Source: Roseovarius sp. UBA3070 (GTDB lineage Bacteria > Pseudomonadota > Alphaproteobacteria > Rhodobacterales > Rhodobacteraceae). Taken from it: a stretch of 7,591 nucleotides of DNA. The first letter of the stretch is position 1. Each line of letters begins with the position of its first letter. The notes under the pieces were generated by a model, which had not been told where the DNA came from, ran no database searches, and saw nothing but the letters and a program-made list of their open reading frames with translations. Both the position numbers and the translations under genes were made by a program. The stretch lies in the NCBI GenBank assembly GCA_002366775.1, contig DFBW01000070.1, positions 747 through 8,337 on the forward strand, in the 5' to 3' direction. Shown in pieces: positions 1 through 7,310 of the stretch.

Positions 1-1
1 T

Positions 2-3000
2 GGTGACATGATGACCAGTTATCACGCGATGATGACCGAGTTTTTGCGCGTGCAGGAAAGTGTGATGCGCGCCTATCTGCAAAATGGCGGTGCTGCCTTG
101 CCTGCAACGTCGATGCCACAGATGCCCGTTCCTGTATCGTCTCCGGTGTCTGCTCCTGTGCCCCAAGCGATGCCCGCACCAGTGCCAGTGGCCCAGCCTG
201 TTCCAGCGCCTGTTGCTGCTCCGGTCGCAGCACCGGTGGTTGAAACACCTGCGCCAGCACCAGCACCCATTGCGGAACCGGCACCCACAGCTGCCCCCGC
301 AGCCATGAGCCAGGACGACACATTAAGTGCCTTTGTTCAGATCGTAGCCGACAAAACAGGCTATCCGGCAGATGCGCTTGACCCGGATCAAGCGCTTGAA
401 GCCGATCTTGGTGTTGATTCAATCAAGCGGATGGAAATCCTGTCCACCATGCAAAAATCGCTGCCCGATGATCTGGCTCAGGCCATGCGCGGGGATATGG
501 ATGCGATTTCACAACTCGCCACCCTGCGCGAGATTGTGGACTATGTTTTTGCCAATGCCAGCACCGGTGGCGGCGACAAGACAAAGCCCGAGGGCACAGA
601 CCCTTTTGAGTTTGCCGGGGAGGCCGAGACATCCGCTCATGCGGTGCTTCCCCGGTATATTCAGGTGCCTTTCGCTGAGGATGCCAGCCACGTTCCCTGG
701 GACCTGGCCGAAGGGACTGTGGCTGTTATCACTGAGGCCGAGGATGGTTTTCATGCCGCCATGGCTGCTGCGCTCACGGACAAGGGTATCGCCTGCACGG
801 TGATGCCCGGCGACGTTCTGGCAAAGACAGATGCGCTGTCTGCGTGGTTCGATGATTTGGCCCTTGAGGGCAAGCCCCTCGCCCTTGTTCATTGTGCTGG
901 CCGCACATTGCTGTCCGAGGCAACGCTGGCCTCGCTTGAGGATTGGCACGCAGCCCACGAGGCGGGCACCAAATCCGTTTTCCATCTGTTGCAAGCGGCC
1001 CAACCACATCTGCAAAATGGTGGCCGGTTTATTTCAGTAATGCAAAGCGGCGGCACTTTTGGACGTGGCGCTGATGCCCCCATGCCCGCACAAGCCGGAG
1101 TGGTCGGGCTGGTCAAGGCGCTTTCATTGGAATGGCAGGGATGCAGCCTGAAGGTGGTGGATCTTGACCCGGATCAGGACCACGCCAGTCAGGCCAGCCA
1201 TGTGCTGCGCGAGATGTCGATGTTGGCGGGTCGGCGCGAAGCTGGCTATCCGGCAGGTAAACGCACCATTTTCCGCACCGAAGCCGCCGCGACTGAGCCA
1301 CCAATGGAGCCCACCGCACTGCCCGACAAAGACTGGGTTATCCTGGCATCTGGCGGCGCGCGGGGGATCACTGCGGAATGCTTGCGTACCCTGGCACCTT
1401 CGGGGGCAACGCTGGTGCTTTTGGGCCGCTCGCCGCAGCCAGAGCCCGAGCCCGACGACATGCGCGCGCTGGACCTTGCCGGTCTGCGTGCACATTTCCT
1501 TGGGCTTGCCCGTGCGGCCGGTGACAAGGTTAAACCGGCCGAGATTGAAGCCCGCGTAAACCGCCACCTTGGCTTGCGTGATATGGATACCAACCTGCGC
1601 GATTTTGCGGCCATGGGTGCCAACGTTGATTACCGTGCTGTGGATGTGTGTGACGCAGCAGCCGTTCAAGCGCTTTGTACCGATCTGCTTGGCAGCTATG
1701 GCCGGATTGACATGCTGGTGCATGGCGCCGGGCTGATCGAAGATACCCAGTTTGAAAAGAAAACAACCGAGAGTTTCAACCGCGTGTTTGACACCAAGGT
1801 TGACAGCGCGCTGACGCTGGTAAATGCGGTGCAAAATCCGGCCCTTAAGGCCATCTGCTTTTTCACCTCGGTGGCCGGGCGATATGGCAATCCCGGCCAG
1901 TCTGATTATGCCGCCGCCAATGAAACGCTGAATTTCTATGCCCGCCATCTGGCCCAGACAATGCCCGACACACGCATTGCTGCCATCAATTGGGGGCCGT
2001 GGGATGCCACTACCACCGGGGCAGGTATGGTCACTGACAGCACGCGCGCGCAGTTCCTGTCGCGCGGCATTGGCATGGTTGAGGCGGTGCCGGGACGCGA
2101 GTATTTCTGGCGCGAGATGTTCTGGGCTGACCCCAGCCAGGTGGAAACCAGCGGCTGGGTGGCCGATGGCGAAACCATGGAAGCCGCGATTTGTGATCTG
2201 CCGCCCAATCCCGATGCGCCGGACAAACCTGCCGGGTTGTTGCTGCTGAATGGCGCGCAACGGGCTGACAGCCACCTCAATTGGCGGCTCGATATGGTCA
2301 GCGCACCTTTTGTGGACGACCACCGCTTTGATCGCCATGCGGTGATGCCCATGGCCGGTATGATGCAGTTGCTCAGCGAAATACCCGCCGCATTCGGTGA
2401 TACGCGCCCCGTGGTTGAGCTGCAAAACCTGTCCATGCTGCAAGGGCTGACGCTAAAAGACGGCCCCCTGAATGTGCGGGTTGAAATGCACGACGGGGCA
2501 ACAGCTGACCTCAGGCAAGCCCGTGTTCTGTCTACAGGTGATAAACCTCGGGTGTTGTATCAGGCCGACCTGGTGCTGGCTGATGCTTTGCCGCTGTCCG
2601 GGCTTGCGCCAACTGGTGGCGATGGCATTGCGCCCTGGTCCGGGCCCAGCCTTGATTACATGTATCGTCGGTGGCTGTCACACGGGCCGCGGTTTCATGT
2701 GTTGGATCAGATGGCAGCCCTTGATACCACGCGCATTCGCGCCCATGCCCATGCCACCAAGCCGGTGCAGTTTGTCGCGCATGGGGGCAATCATGACTGG
2801 GCGTATGACCCCGGCCTGATTGATGGCATATTGCAACTGCTGTGGATCTGGACCCGCTCGGTCCATGACATTTCAGGCCTGCCTTTGGGGGCGGCCTCGG
2901 TGAAACGCTTTGCACCTGCCATCGGCCCGATGTGGCTTGAGGTTGATGGCCTGGCGCTGAGTGACACCAATGAGCTGACCGCCAATGCCCGTGCTTTTGA

Positions 3001-3130
3001 TGCGGCGGGGCGGCTGTGTTACCAACTGGACGGCATTCGCATTCAATGTGCCCGTGCCCTCAACCGTCTGGGGGGGGGCTGGCCACATGGCGAGCGTTCC
3101 AACCCCGACATGCGCAAGGTGGCCGAATGA
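2..3130 (+). CDS. PUFA-synthase-like type I PKS, C-terminal part (ACP-KR-DH), 5' partial
   Basis: The reading frame is open to the left edge. The ATG at 8 is not taken as the start because the first residues look like the helical linker that follows an AT domain in PfaA-type synthases. Numbered from that ATG (1040 residues to the stop): helical linker about 1-28; Pro/Ala-rich linker about 32-99; ACP about 105-182 with GVDSIKRMEIL and phosphopantetheine Ser138; KR structural half about 205-430; catalytic KR about 440-735 with NADPH loop GGARGIT (449-454) and the set Lys597, Ser621, Tyr634, Asn638. DH about 745-1020 has His772, GPRF (893-896) and Asp938-x3-Gln942. The protein would carry the growing chain, reduce the beta-keto group and dehydrate it, in the cytoplasm. 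The KR tetrad is intact, but the DH motif has Arg776 where Gly is usual. Only one ACP is present, whereas marine PfaA proteins carry several in tandem. The stop overlaps the next start as ATGA, so the two genes are almost certainly co-transcribed. The domain calls are firm. A full-length KS-AT N-terminus is inferred. Confidence 0.93.
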   Translation, partial: GDMMTSYHAMMTEFLRVQESVMRAYLQNGGAALPATSMPQMPVPVSSPVSAPVPQAMPAPVPVAQPVPAPVAAPVAAPVVETPAPAPAPIAEPAPTAAPAAMSQDDTLSAFVQIVADKTGYPADALDPDQALEADLGVDSIKRMEILSTMQKSLPDDLAQAMRGDMDAISQLATLREIVDYVFANASTGGGDKTKPEGTDPFEFAGEAETSAHAVLPRYIQVPFAEDASHVPWDLAEGTVAVITEAEDGFHAAMAAALTDKGIACTVMPGDVLAKTDALSAWFDDLALEGKPLALVHCAGRTLLSEATLASLEDWHAAHEAGTKSVFHLLQAAQPHLQNGGRFISVMQSGGTFGRGADAPMPAQAGVVGLVKALSLEWQGCSLKVVDLDPDQDHASQASHVLREMSMLAGRREAGYPAGKRTIFRTEAAATEPPMEPTALPDKDWVILASGGARGITAECLRTLAPSGATLVLLGRSPQPEPEPDDMRALDLAGLRAHFLGLARAAGDKVKPAEIEARVNRHLGLRDMDTNLRDFAAMGANVDYRAVDVCDAAAVQALCTDLLGSYGRIDMLVHGAGLIEDTQFEKKTTESFNRVFDTKVDSALTLVNAVQNPALKAICFFTSVAGRYGNPGQSDYAAANETLNFYARHLAQTMPDTRIAAINWGPWDATTTGAGMVTDSTRAQFLSRGIGMVEAVPGREYFWREMFWADPSQVETSGWVADGETMEAAICDLPPNPDAPDKPAGLLLLNGAQRADSHLNWRLDMVSAPFVDDHRFDRHAVMPMAGMMQLLSEIPAAFGDTRPVVELQNLSMLQGLTLKDGPLNVRVEMHDGATADLRQARVLSTGDKPRVLYQADLVLADALPLSGLAPTGGDGIAPWSGPSLDYMYRRWLSHGPRFHVLDQMAALDTTRIRAHAHATKPVQFVAHGGNHDWAYDPGLIDGILQLLWIWTRSVHDISGLPLGAASVKRFAPAIGPMWLEVDGLALSDTNELTANARAFDAAGRLCYQLDGIRIQCARALNRLGGGWPHGERSNPDMRKVAE
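101..304 (+). repeat. Pro/Ala/Val-rich low-complexity linker (coding)
   Basis: Residues about 32-99 of the first synthase are almost entirely Pro, Ala and Val with a few Ser, Thr, Gln, Met and Glu, in loose units such as PVPAPVA and PAPAPAP. The DNA shows a matching run of imperfect GCNCCNGTN repeats. Linkers of this composition commonly tether mobile ACP domains in type I synthases, letting the carrier swing between active sites, and the ACP begins immediately after it. Its imperfect repeats could vary in length between strains. Confidence 0.85.
3070..3078 (+). repeat. G9 homopolymer tract near the 3' end of the first synthase gene
   Basis: Nine consecutive G residues encode the Gly-Gly-Gly near the C-terminus, after the DH domain. 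In the gene's frame the tract reads CTG GGG GGG GGC, which fits the X XXY YYZ pattern of -1 slippage sites. The -1 frame is open from before the tract to the end of the next gene, so a slip or a one-G insertion would join the two proteins. The tract is clearly present; any functional slippage is inference. Confidence 0.7.
3116..3122 (+). promoter_or_regulatory. Ribosome binding site for the KS-AT-PPTase gene
   Basis: AAGGTGG lies 4 bases before the ATG at 3127, one mismatch from a full AAGGAGG. It sits inside the end of the upstream gene and supports the ATG in the ATGA overlap as the real start. The in-frame ATG at 3016 lies inside the DH domain of the first gene and would add only non-domain residues. 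Confidence 0.7.
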
Positions 3131-6100
3131 CTGAATATTCAGGCGATATCGCCATTGTTGGCATGGCAGGTGTCTATCCCGATGCCGAAAATATTGACGC
3201 CTACTGGGCCAATATCCTGGCCAAACGTGATGCGGTATCCGAGGCTCCCGCCAGTTGGCTTGGCCCATCTGACCTGCTTGATCCCACATCGGATGACCTG
3301 CTGAGCATCTACACCAATCGCGGTGGATTTCTGGGCGATCTTTCGCGGTTTAACCCGGCCGAGTTTGGCACCATGCCGCTGTCCGTCGATGGTGCGCAGC
3401 CGGATCAGTTCATGGCTCTGCAAATCTGCAATGACGCTTTGGTTGATGCCGGTTACCGCGCGGGTGAGAATGATCACACCAACACGGGCGTGATCCTGGG
3501 CCATTCGGTGCATGCCCACCGCGCCAACGCCAATGGTGTGCAACAGGCTTGGTATCACAGCCAGTTGCGCCATTTCCTGCAGGGGCTGTTCCCTGATACA
3601 GACCCCGCCCGTTTCCGTGAAGCAACTGATCTGCTGCAATCCAAAATGCCCAATATTTCGGCCGAGGCCGTGCCGGGGTTGGTGCCCAACGTCATGACGG
3701 GCCGTGTGGCCAACCGGCTTGATCTGATGGGGCCAAATTACATCATTGATGCGGCGTGTTCTTCGGCGTTGATCGCGCTCGAACTGGCGTCGGGTGAATT
3801 GCGTGCAGGCAATGCAGATCTCATGCTGGCAGGCGGCGTCAACACCACCACATCTCCACTGGTTTATTCGGTTTTCTGCTCGGTTGATGCCCTCTCTCCC
3901 AGCGGTTCCATCCGGCCATTCAGCAATGCCGCCAACGGCACAGTGCTGGGCGAAGGGGCTGGGGCGGTGGTGCTCAAACGCCTTGAAGACGCCTTGCGCG
4001 ACGAAGATCGCATCTATGCGGTGGTCAAAGCCGTTGGTCAGTCGTCCGATGGCAAATCCTCTGGCCTTATGGCGCCTCGGCTTGAGGGCGAAGTGCTGGC
4101 GATGAAGCGCGCCTATGAAATCAGCGGGTTGTCCCCATCCAGCATTGGGCTGGTCGAGGCGCATGGCACCGGCATCCCCCTTGGGGACCGCACCGAGGTG
4201 ACGGCCCTGCGCCATATCTTTGGTGATCGCCAGGGCGATGTTCCTTCCACGCCCATTGGCTCGGTCAAATCCATGATCGGCCATTGCATCCCCGCAGCCG
4301 GGTCGGCGGCGGTGATCAAACAGGCATTGGCCCTGACCCACCGTATCATTCCGCCCACTCTGTGTGACGAGGTGAACGATGATCTGGGCCTGTCCGAGAC
4401 ACCATTTTATGTGTCCACCGAGGCACGCCCATGGATCAACTCAGCCCCCACGCCCCGCCGCGCTGCGATCAATGCGTTTGGGTTTGGCGGCATCAATGCC
4501 CACCTCATATTAGAGGAATCTCCGGTCGGGCGAGAGGCCGATGCCACCGCTGCCTTCCTGCCCCGCAGACCGGATGCGGCCCCGATTGAACAAGTCTTTG
4601 TTCTGAGCGCCACGCCCGACACCATGGCTGGCGCGATAGCGATGCTACGAGAGCAATGCGACGGTGCTGAGGGGGATGCTTTCGCCACTCTGGCCCGCGA
4701 CTCTTGGGTGGCCAAAGGCGATGGTCCCGCACGTCTGGCTGTGATCGCCACTGATCCCGCCGATCTGTCCAAGAAATTGGGTGCCGCCGAAAAGCACCTT
4801 GCAAAAGATGCCACCGCCTCGCTGCAAACCCGCAACGGGCTTTATTACGAACCGGCCCCCATGGATGGCAAAACTGCCTTCCTGTTTCCTGGTGAAATGG
4901 CTCAATACCCCGGCATGATGGCCGAGGCCGTCATGGCCTTCCCGCAAGTTCGCGCATGGTTTGATCTGGTCGCCTCGCTGTGTGAGGGCAAACGTGATGT
5001 GCGGTTGCAGGATGTCGCCTTTCCTCCACCGTCTTGTGTGAATGACGCGGGGCAAAGCCGCCTGACTGATCTGTTGCACAGCGTTGATTACGGCTCGGAA
5101 ATGGTGTTTGCCGCCGATCAGGCCGTGTTCGGATTGCTGAGTGATCTGGGCGTCAAAGCCGATGCTCTGCTGGGCCATTCCACCGGCGAAAATGCCGCCA
5201 TTGTCGCCAGTAACTGGTTTGACATGAGCCGCGCGCAAGTGGGGGATCTGATCGCCCGGATGAACGATGTGTTCAATTCCGTCAACACCTCTGGCGAAAT
5301 CCCCGAAGGTCAGCTTCTGACCATTGCGGGCCTTGCGCGTGATGAATTTCTGAGCGCCTTTGCCAACCACGAGGGGCTGCATTTCACCATGGATAATTGC
5401 CCCAATCAGGCGATTGTCTTTGGCCCGGCGGATACGGTCGCTGCCATGCAGCGCGACGTGGTGCAAATGGGTGCTGTCTGCACAACCCTGCCGATTTCAT
5501 GGGGCTATCACACTGAGTATGTGGCCCCCATGGCCCAGGGCTTTGGCGAGTTGTTTGCCGATCTCAAATTGGCGCCCAAGCCCGTTCAGATTTACTCCTG
5601 CGCCACGGCGCAACCGTTTCCGACGGATCAGGCACAGTTCATGGACACGTCGATCGCGCAATATGTGTCTCGCGTGGCCTTCCGAGAGGCGATTGAAAAC
5701 ATGTATGACGCCGGGTACCGCCGGTTTGTGGAATGTGGCCCCAACGCCACGCTGACCGCCTTTGTGCGCGATACGTTGCCGGGCAAACCCATCGTTGTGG
5801 TCTCGGCTGACAATCGGCGCCGGGGCATGGTGGCGCAACTGCGCCATCTGGTGGCACAGCTGTTCACCTCGGGGCTGGATCTGGATCATCCGACCCTTCT
5901 GGATCCGCAACAAACCGCCGATACCCAGCGCCGCGAGGACCTGGCCGTTAAACGCCGCAAAGCGCCGGCACTGCCCTCCAACCTGCCTTTCCCTGATCTG
6001 GACGAAACTGAGCGTCAGCAGATGCGTGATCTGGTGGGCGCAAGCCCTATGGCCGCACCTTTGGCCACCCCTGCTGTCGCCTCGCCCACTCAGGCGGGCG

Positions 6101-6900
6101 CGGTTCACCAACACCTGTCGATGATGAACCAGTTTTTGTCCGGGCAAGAGCGTGTTGCCCATGCCGCTCTGGGTGTTGATGCGCCCAATGCGCGGCAAAT
6201 TCAGGTGCTGGATCTGACTGCGCAATTCCGTCTGCCAATGGACTATCGCGCCATATTGATGCGCGGCGCGCCTACGCCCGGTGCCATGGCCCGCCATTTG
6301 GCTGATGATGAACAGGCCCAAGCGGCCCAAATGGCCGAGTATGGTGACGACGCAGATCGCTGGAAACATTGGAGCCTTGGCCGGTTGGCCGTGAAACGCG
6401 CTGCACGGGATTACTTTGCCGATCACGCTATCACGTTGCAAAACTCAGATATCAGCGTGGCAAAAACCGAAAACGGTGCGCCGTTCATCCATCTGCCTGC
6501 CCAAGGGATGCAATTGGCGGGCACCTCAATTGCCCATTCGGGCGGAGTGGCCATTGGCGCGGTTGCCGCAGCGCCATGGCGCATCGGTGTGGACTTTGAA
6601 TTGCCTGAACGCATCCGCGAGCCGGCCAATTTCATTGACGCCATCCTGTCCGAGCGAGAGGGAGCACAATTGCCCGTGCGCCCCGACGCCGATACTGCCG
6701 TTATGCTTTGGTCGATCAAAGAGGCCGCAGCCAAGACGTTGGGCGTTGGCCTCCAAGGGCGCCCGCAAGAATTTGAAATCGTGGAATTTGACCCTGCGAC
6801 AGCGGCTGCGAGGGTTGCACATTCAGGGTTTACAGTTGATACATGCTCGGGCCGCATAGGGGCCGGGATTTGTAGTTTTGGGTACTTGTTGTCTGCTTAG
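3127..6900 (+). CDS. Type I PKS with KS-AT and C-terminal phosphopantetheinyl transferase
   Basis: The protein has 1257 residues. Its start was chosen at the ATGA overlap, preceded by AAGGTGG. KS about 5-465: active-site Cys211 in DAACSSAL, His346 in EAHGTG, His386 in KSMIGHC and the closing FGFGGINAHL, so all three catalytic residues are present. A KS-AT adaptor follows, about 466-580. AT about 582-905: Ser685 in GHSTGE, a likely conserved Arg711 and His795 in WGYHT. The oxyanion motif reads FPGEMAQ instead of the usual FPGQGxQ. Residues about 993-1016 form a helical linker like the one that opens the first synthase, but no ACP with a DSL/DSI serine follows. PPTase about 1053-1257: LGRLAVKRAA, Ser-Ile-Ala-His1137-Ser, Gly-Val-Asp1156-Phe-Glu1158 and Trp-Ser-Ile-Lys-Glu1199-Ala-x2-Lys1203, so the metal-binding and CoA-binding motifs look intact. 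It would elongate with a malonyl-type unit and convert apo-ACPs to holo form from CoA. PPTase fused to a Pfa-type subunit is known in some lineages. The extender unit and product are unknown. Confidence 0.95.
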   Translation: MTEYSGDIAIVGMAGVYPDAENIDAYWANILAKRDAVSEAPASWLGPSDLLDPTSDDLLSIYTNRGGFLGDLSRFNPAEFGTMPLSVDGAQPDQFMALQICNDALVDAGYRAGENDHTNTGVILGHSVHAHRANANGVQQAWYHSQLRHFLQGLFPDTDPARFREATDLLQSKMPNISAEAVPGLVPNVMTGRVANRLDLMGPNYIIDAACSSALIALELASGELRAGNADLMLAGGVNTTTSPLVYSVFCSVDALSPSGSIRPFSNAANGTVLGEGAGAVVLKRLEDALRDEDRIYAVVKAVGQSSDGKSSGLMAPRLEGEVLAMKRAYEISGLSPSSIGLVEAHGTGIPLGDRTEVTALRHIFGDRQGDVPSTPIGSVKSMIGHCIPAAGSAAVIKQALALTHRIIPPTLCDEVNDDLGLSETPFYVSTEARPWINSAPTPRRAAINAFGFGGINAHLILEESPVGREADATAAFLPRRPDAAPIEQVFVLSATPDTMAGAIAMLREQCDGAEGDAFATLARDSWVAKGDGPARLAVIATDPADLSKKLGAAEKHLAKDATASLQTRNGLYYEPAPMDGKTAFLFPGEMAQYPGMMAEAVMAFPQVRAWFDLVASLCEGKRDVRLQDVAFPPPSCVNDAGQSRLTDLLHSVDYGSEMVFAADQAVFGLLSDLGVKADALLGHSTGENAAIVASNWFDMSRAQVGDLIARMNDVFNSVNTSGEIPEGQLLTIAGLARDEFLSAFANHEGLHFTMDNCPNQAIVFGPADTVAAMQRDVVQMGAVCTTLPISWGYHTEYVAPMAQGFGELFADLKLAPKPVQIYSCATAQPFPTDQAQFMDTSIAQYVSRVAFREAIENMYDAGYRRFVECGPNATLTAFVRDTLPGKPIVVVSADNRRRGMVAQLRHLVAQLFTSGLDLDHPTLLDPQQTADTQRREDLAVKRRKAPALPSNLPFPDLDETERQQMRDLVGASPMAAPLATPAVASPTQAGAVHQHLSMMNQFLSGQERVAHAALGVDAPNARQIQVLDLTAQFRLPMDYRAILMRGAPTPGAMARHLADDEQAQAAQMAEYGDDADRWKHWSLGRLAVKRAARDYFADHAITLQNSDISVAKTENGAPFIHLPAQGMQLAGTSIAHSGGVAIGAVAAAPWRIGVDFELPERIREPANFIDAILSEREGAQLPVRPDADTAVMLWSIKEAAAKTLGVGLQGRPQEFEIVEFDPATAAARVAHSGFTVDTCSGRIGAGICSFGYLLSA

Positions 6901-6908
6901 TCCTCTCA

Positions 6909-6963
6909 CGCAGTTTTTGACTGCTTATAGGCCAATTTGTCGCCCTGCCTTCAGCGCAGTTTT
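6909..6963 (+). repeat. Direct repeat of CGCAGTTTT in the intergenic region
   Basis: The 9-mer CGCAGTTTT occurs at 6909-6917 and at 6955-6963, a spacing of 46 bases. The second copy lies inside the spacer of the candidate promoter, directly before its -10 box. It could be a pair of regulator half-sites or chance. The rest of the 103-base gap shows nothing else recognisable. Confidence 0.35.
6910..6924 (+). terminator. Weak hairpin just after the synthase operon
   Basis: GCAGT and ACTGC form a perfect 5-bp stem around a TTTTG loop, 9 bases after the TAG stop of the KS-AT-PPTase gene. No U-run follows on the + strand, so it does not look like a strong intrinsic terminator. It could be a weak terminator, a 3'-end stabilising element or chance. 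Confidence 0.25.
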
Positions 6964-6973
6964 CGTATATAAT
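6945..6973 (+). promoter_or_regulatory. Candidate sigma70-type promoter for the free ACP gene
   Basis: A perfect TATAAT lies at 6968-6973, about 30 bases before the ACP start, which would put transcription start near 6980 and leave a leader of about 24 bases. At a 17-base spacing upstream, CTGCCT (6945-6950) matches only half of the TTGACA consensus, so the -35 is weak and an activator may be needed. This is the only clear promoter-like site in the window, and it suggests that the ACP and the phosphohydrolase-like gene can be expressed separately from the two synthases. Confidence 0.5.
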
Positions 6974-7003
6974 CCGCCTCGCCGGACAAGTTGAGAGACA
7001 CCA

Positions 7004-7282
7004 ATGAACAAAGACTCGATACAGGATCAGGTCATCTCTACCCTCAAGGATTTTATCACCGATTGGGGGTTAGATGCCGATATCACCCCGTCCACGACAC
7101 TCGTAGAATATCTGGAATTTGATTCCATCGACGTGATCCAATTCACCGTTGAGCTGGAGAAAACCTTTGGCAACCGCAAGCTGGGGTTCCAGGAATTGCT
7201 GATGAAAGATGGCCGCTATGTCGATGATCTGTCCGTCAGCGAATTTGCGGTGTTTCTGATCGGCAAACTGGCCACGGCCTGA
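7004..7282 (+). CDS. Free-standing acyl carrier protein
   Basis: This 92-residue protein has the size and helix pattern of an ACP. The phosphopantetheine site is Ser41 in LEFDSIDVIQ, followed by an acidic helix II region (VELEKTFG). A GAGAG stretch at 6993-6997, 6 bases before the ATG, is the likely ribosome binding site. Its site differs from the DSIKRMEIL of the ACP built into the first synthase, so the two carriers probably dock with different partners. After helix II it has a longer segment (FQELLMKDGRYVDDLSV) than a typical fatty-acid AcpP. As a discrete carrier it would need the PPTase encoded just upstream, or a cellular one, for activation. It may accept the finished chain, feed a starter unit, or serve a tailoring step with the next gene; the sequence does not decide between these. 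Confidence 0.93.
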   Translation: MNKDSIQDQVISTLKDFITDWGLDADITPSTTLVEYLEFDSIDVIQFTVELEKTFGNRKLGFQELLMKDGRYVDDLSVSEFAVFLIGKLATA

Positions 7283-7310
7283 GCGTATTTATTAAATTCT
7301 GGGGGTTTTC

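Noticed and set aside
8..10. ATG at base 8 as the true start of the first synthase
   Set aside because: The frame is open to the window edge, there is no convincing ribosome binding site in the few bases before it, and the residues from here on match an internal post-AT linker.
101..304. CRISPR-like or satellite repeat in the Pro/Ala-coding stretch
   Set aside because: The units are irregular, have no spacers and stay in frame; it is a coding low-complexity linker.
1124..2443. Long minus-strand open frame opposite the KR/DH region (about 439 codons)
   Set aside because: Its translation shows no recognisable domain, and it lies opposite a gene with clear KR and DH motifs; such shadows are common in GC-rich coding DNA.
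3016..3126. Upstream in-frame ATG at 3016 as the start of the KS-AT-PPTase gene
   Set aside because: It lies inside the DH coding region of the first gene, adds residues unlike any KS N-terminus, and the ATG at 3127 has AAGGTGG at good spacing.
3139..4341. Long minus-strand open frame opposite the KS domain (about 400 codons)
   Set aside because: No domain is recognisable, and the + strand carries complete KS active-site motifs across the same bases.
6283..6897. PPTase as a separate gene
   Set aside because: The frame runs without a stop from the AT domain into the PPTase motifs, and no start with a ribosome binding site is seen between them.
7283..7310. Terminator between the free ACP and the AlkP-like gene
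   Set aside because: The 28-base gap is AT-rich but has no stem-loop; co-transcription is more likely.
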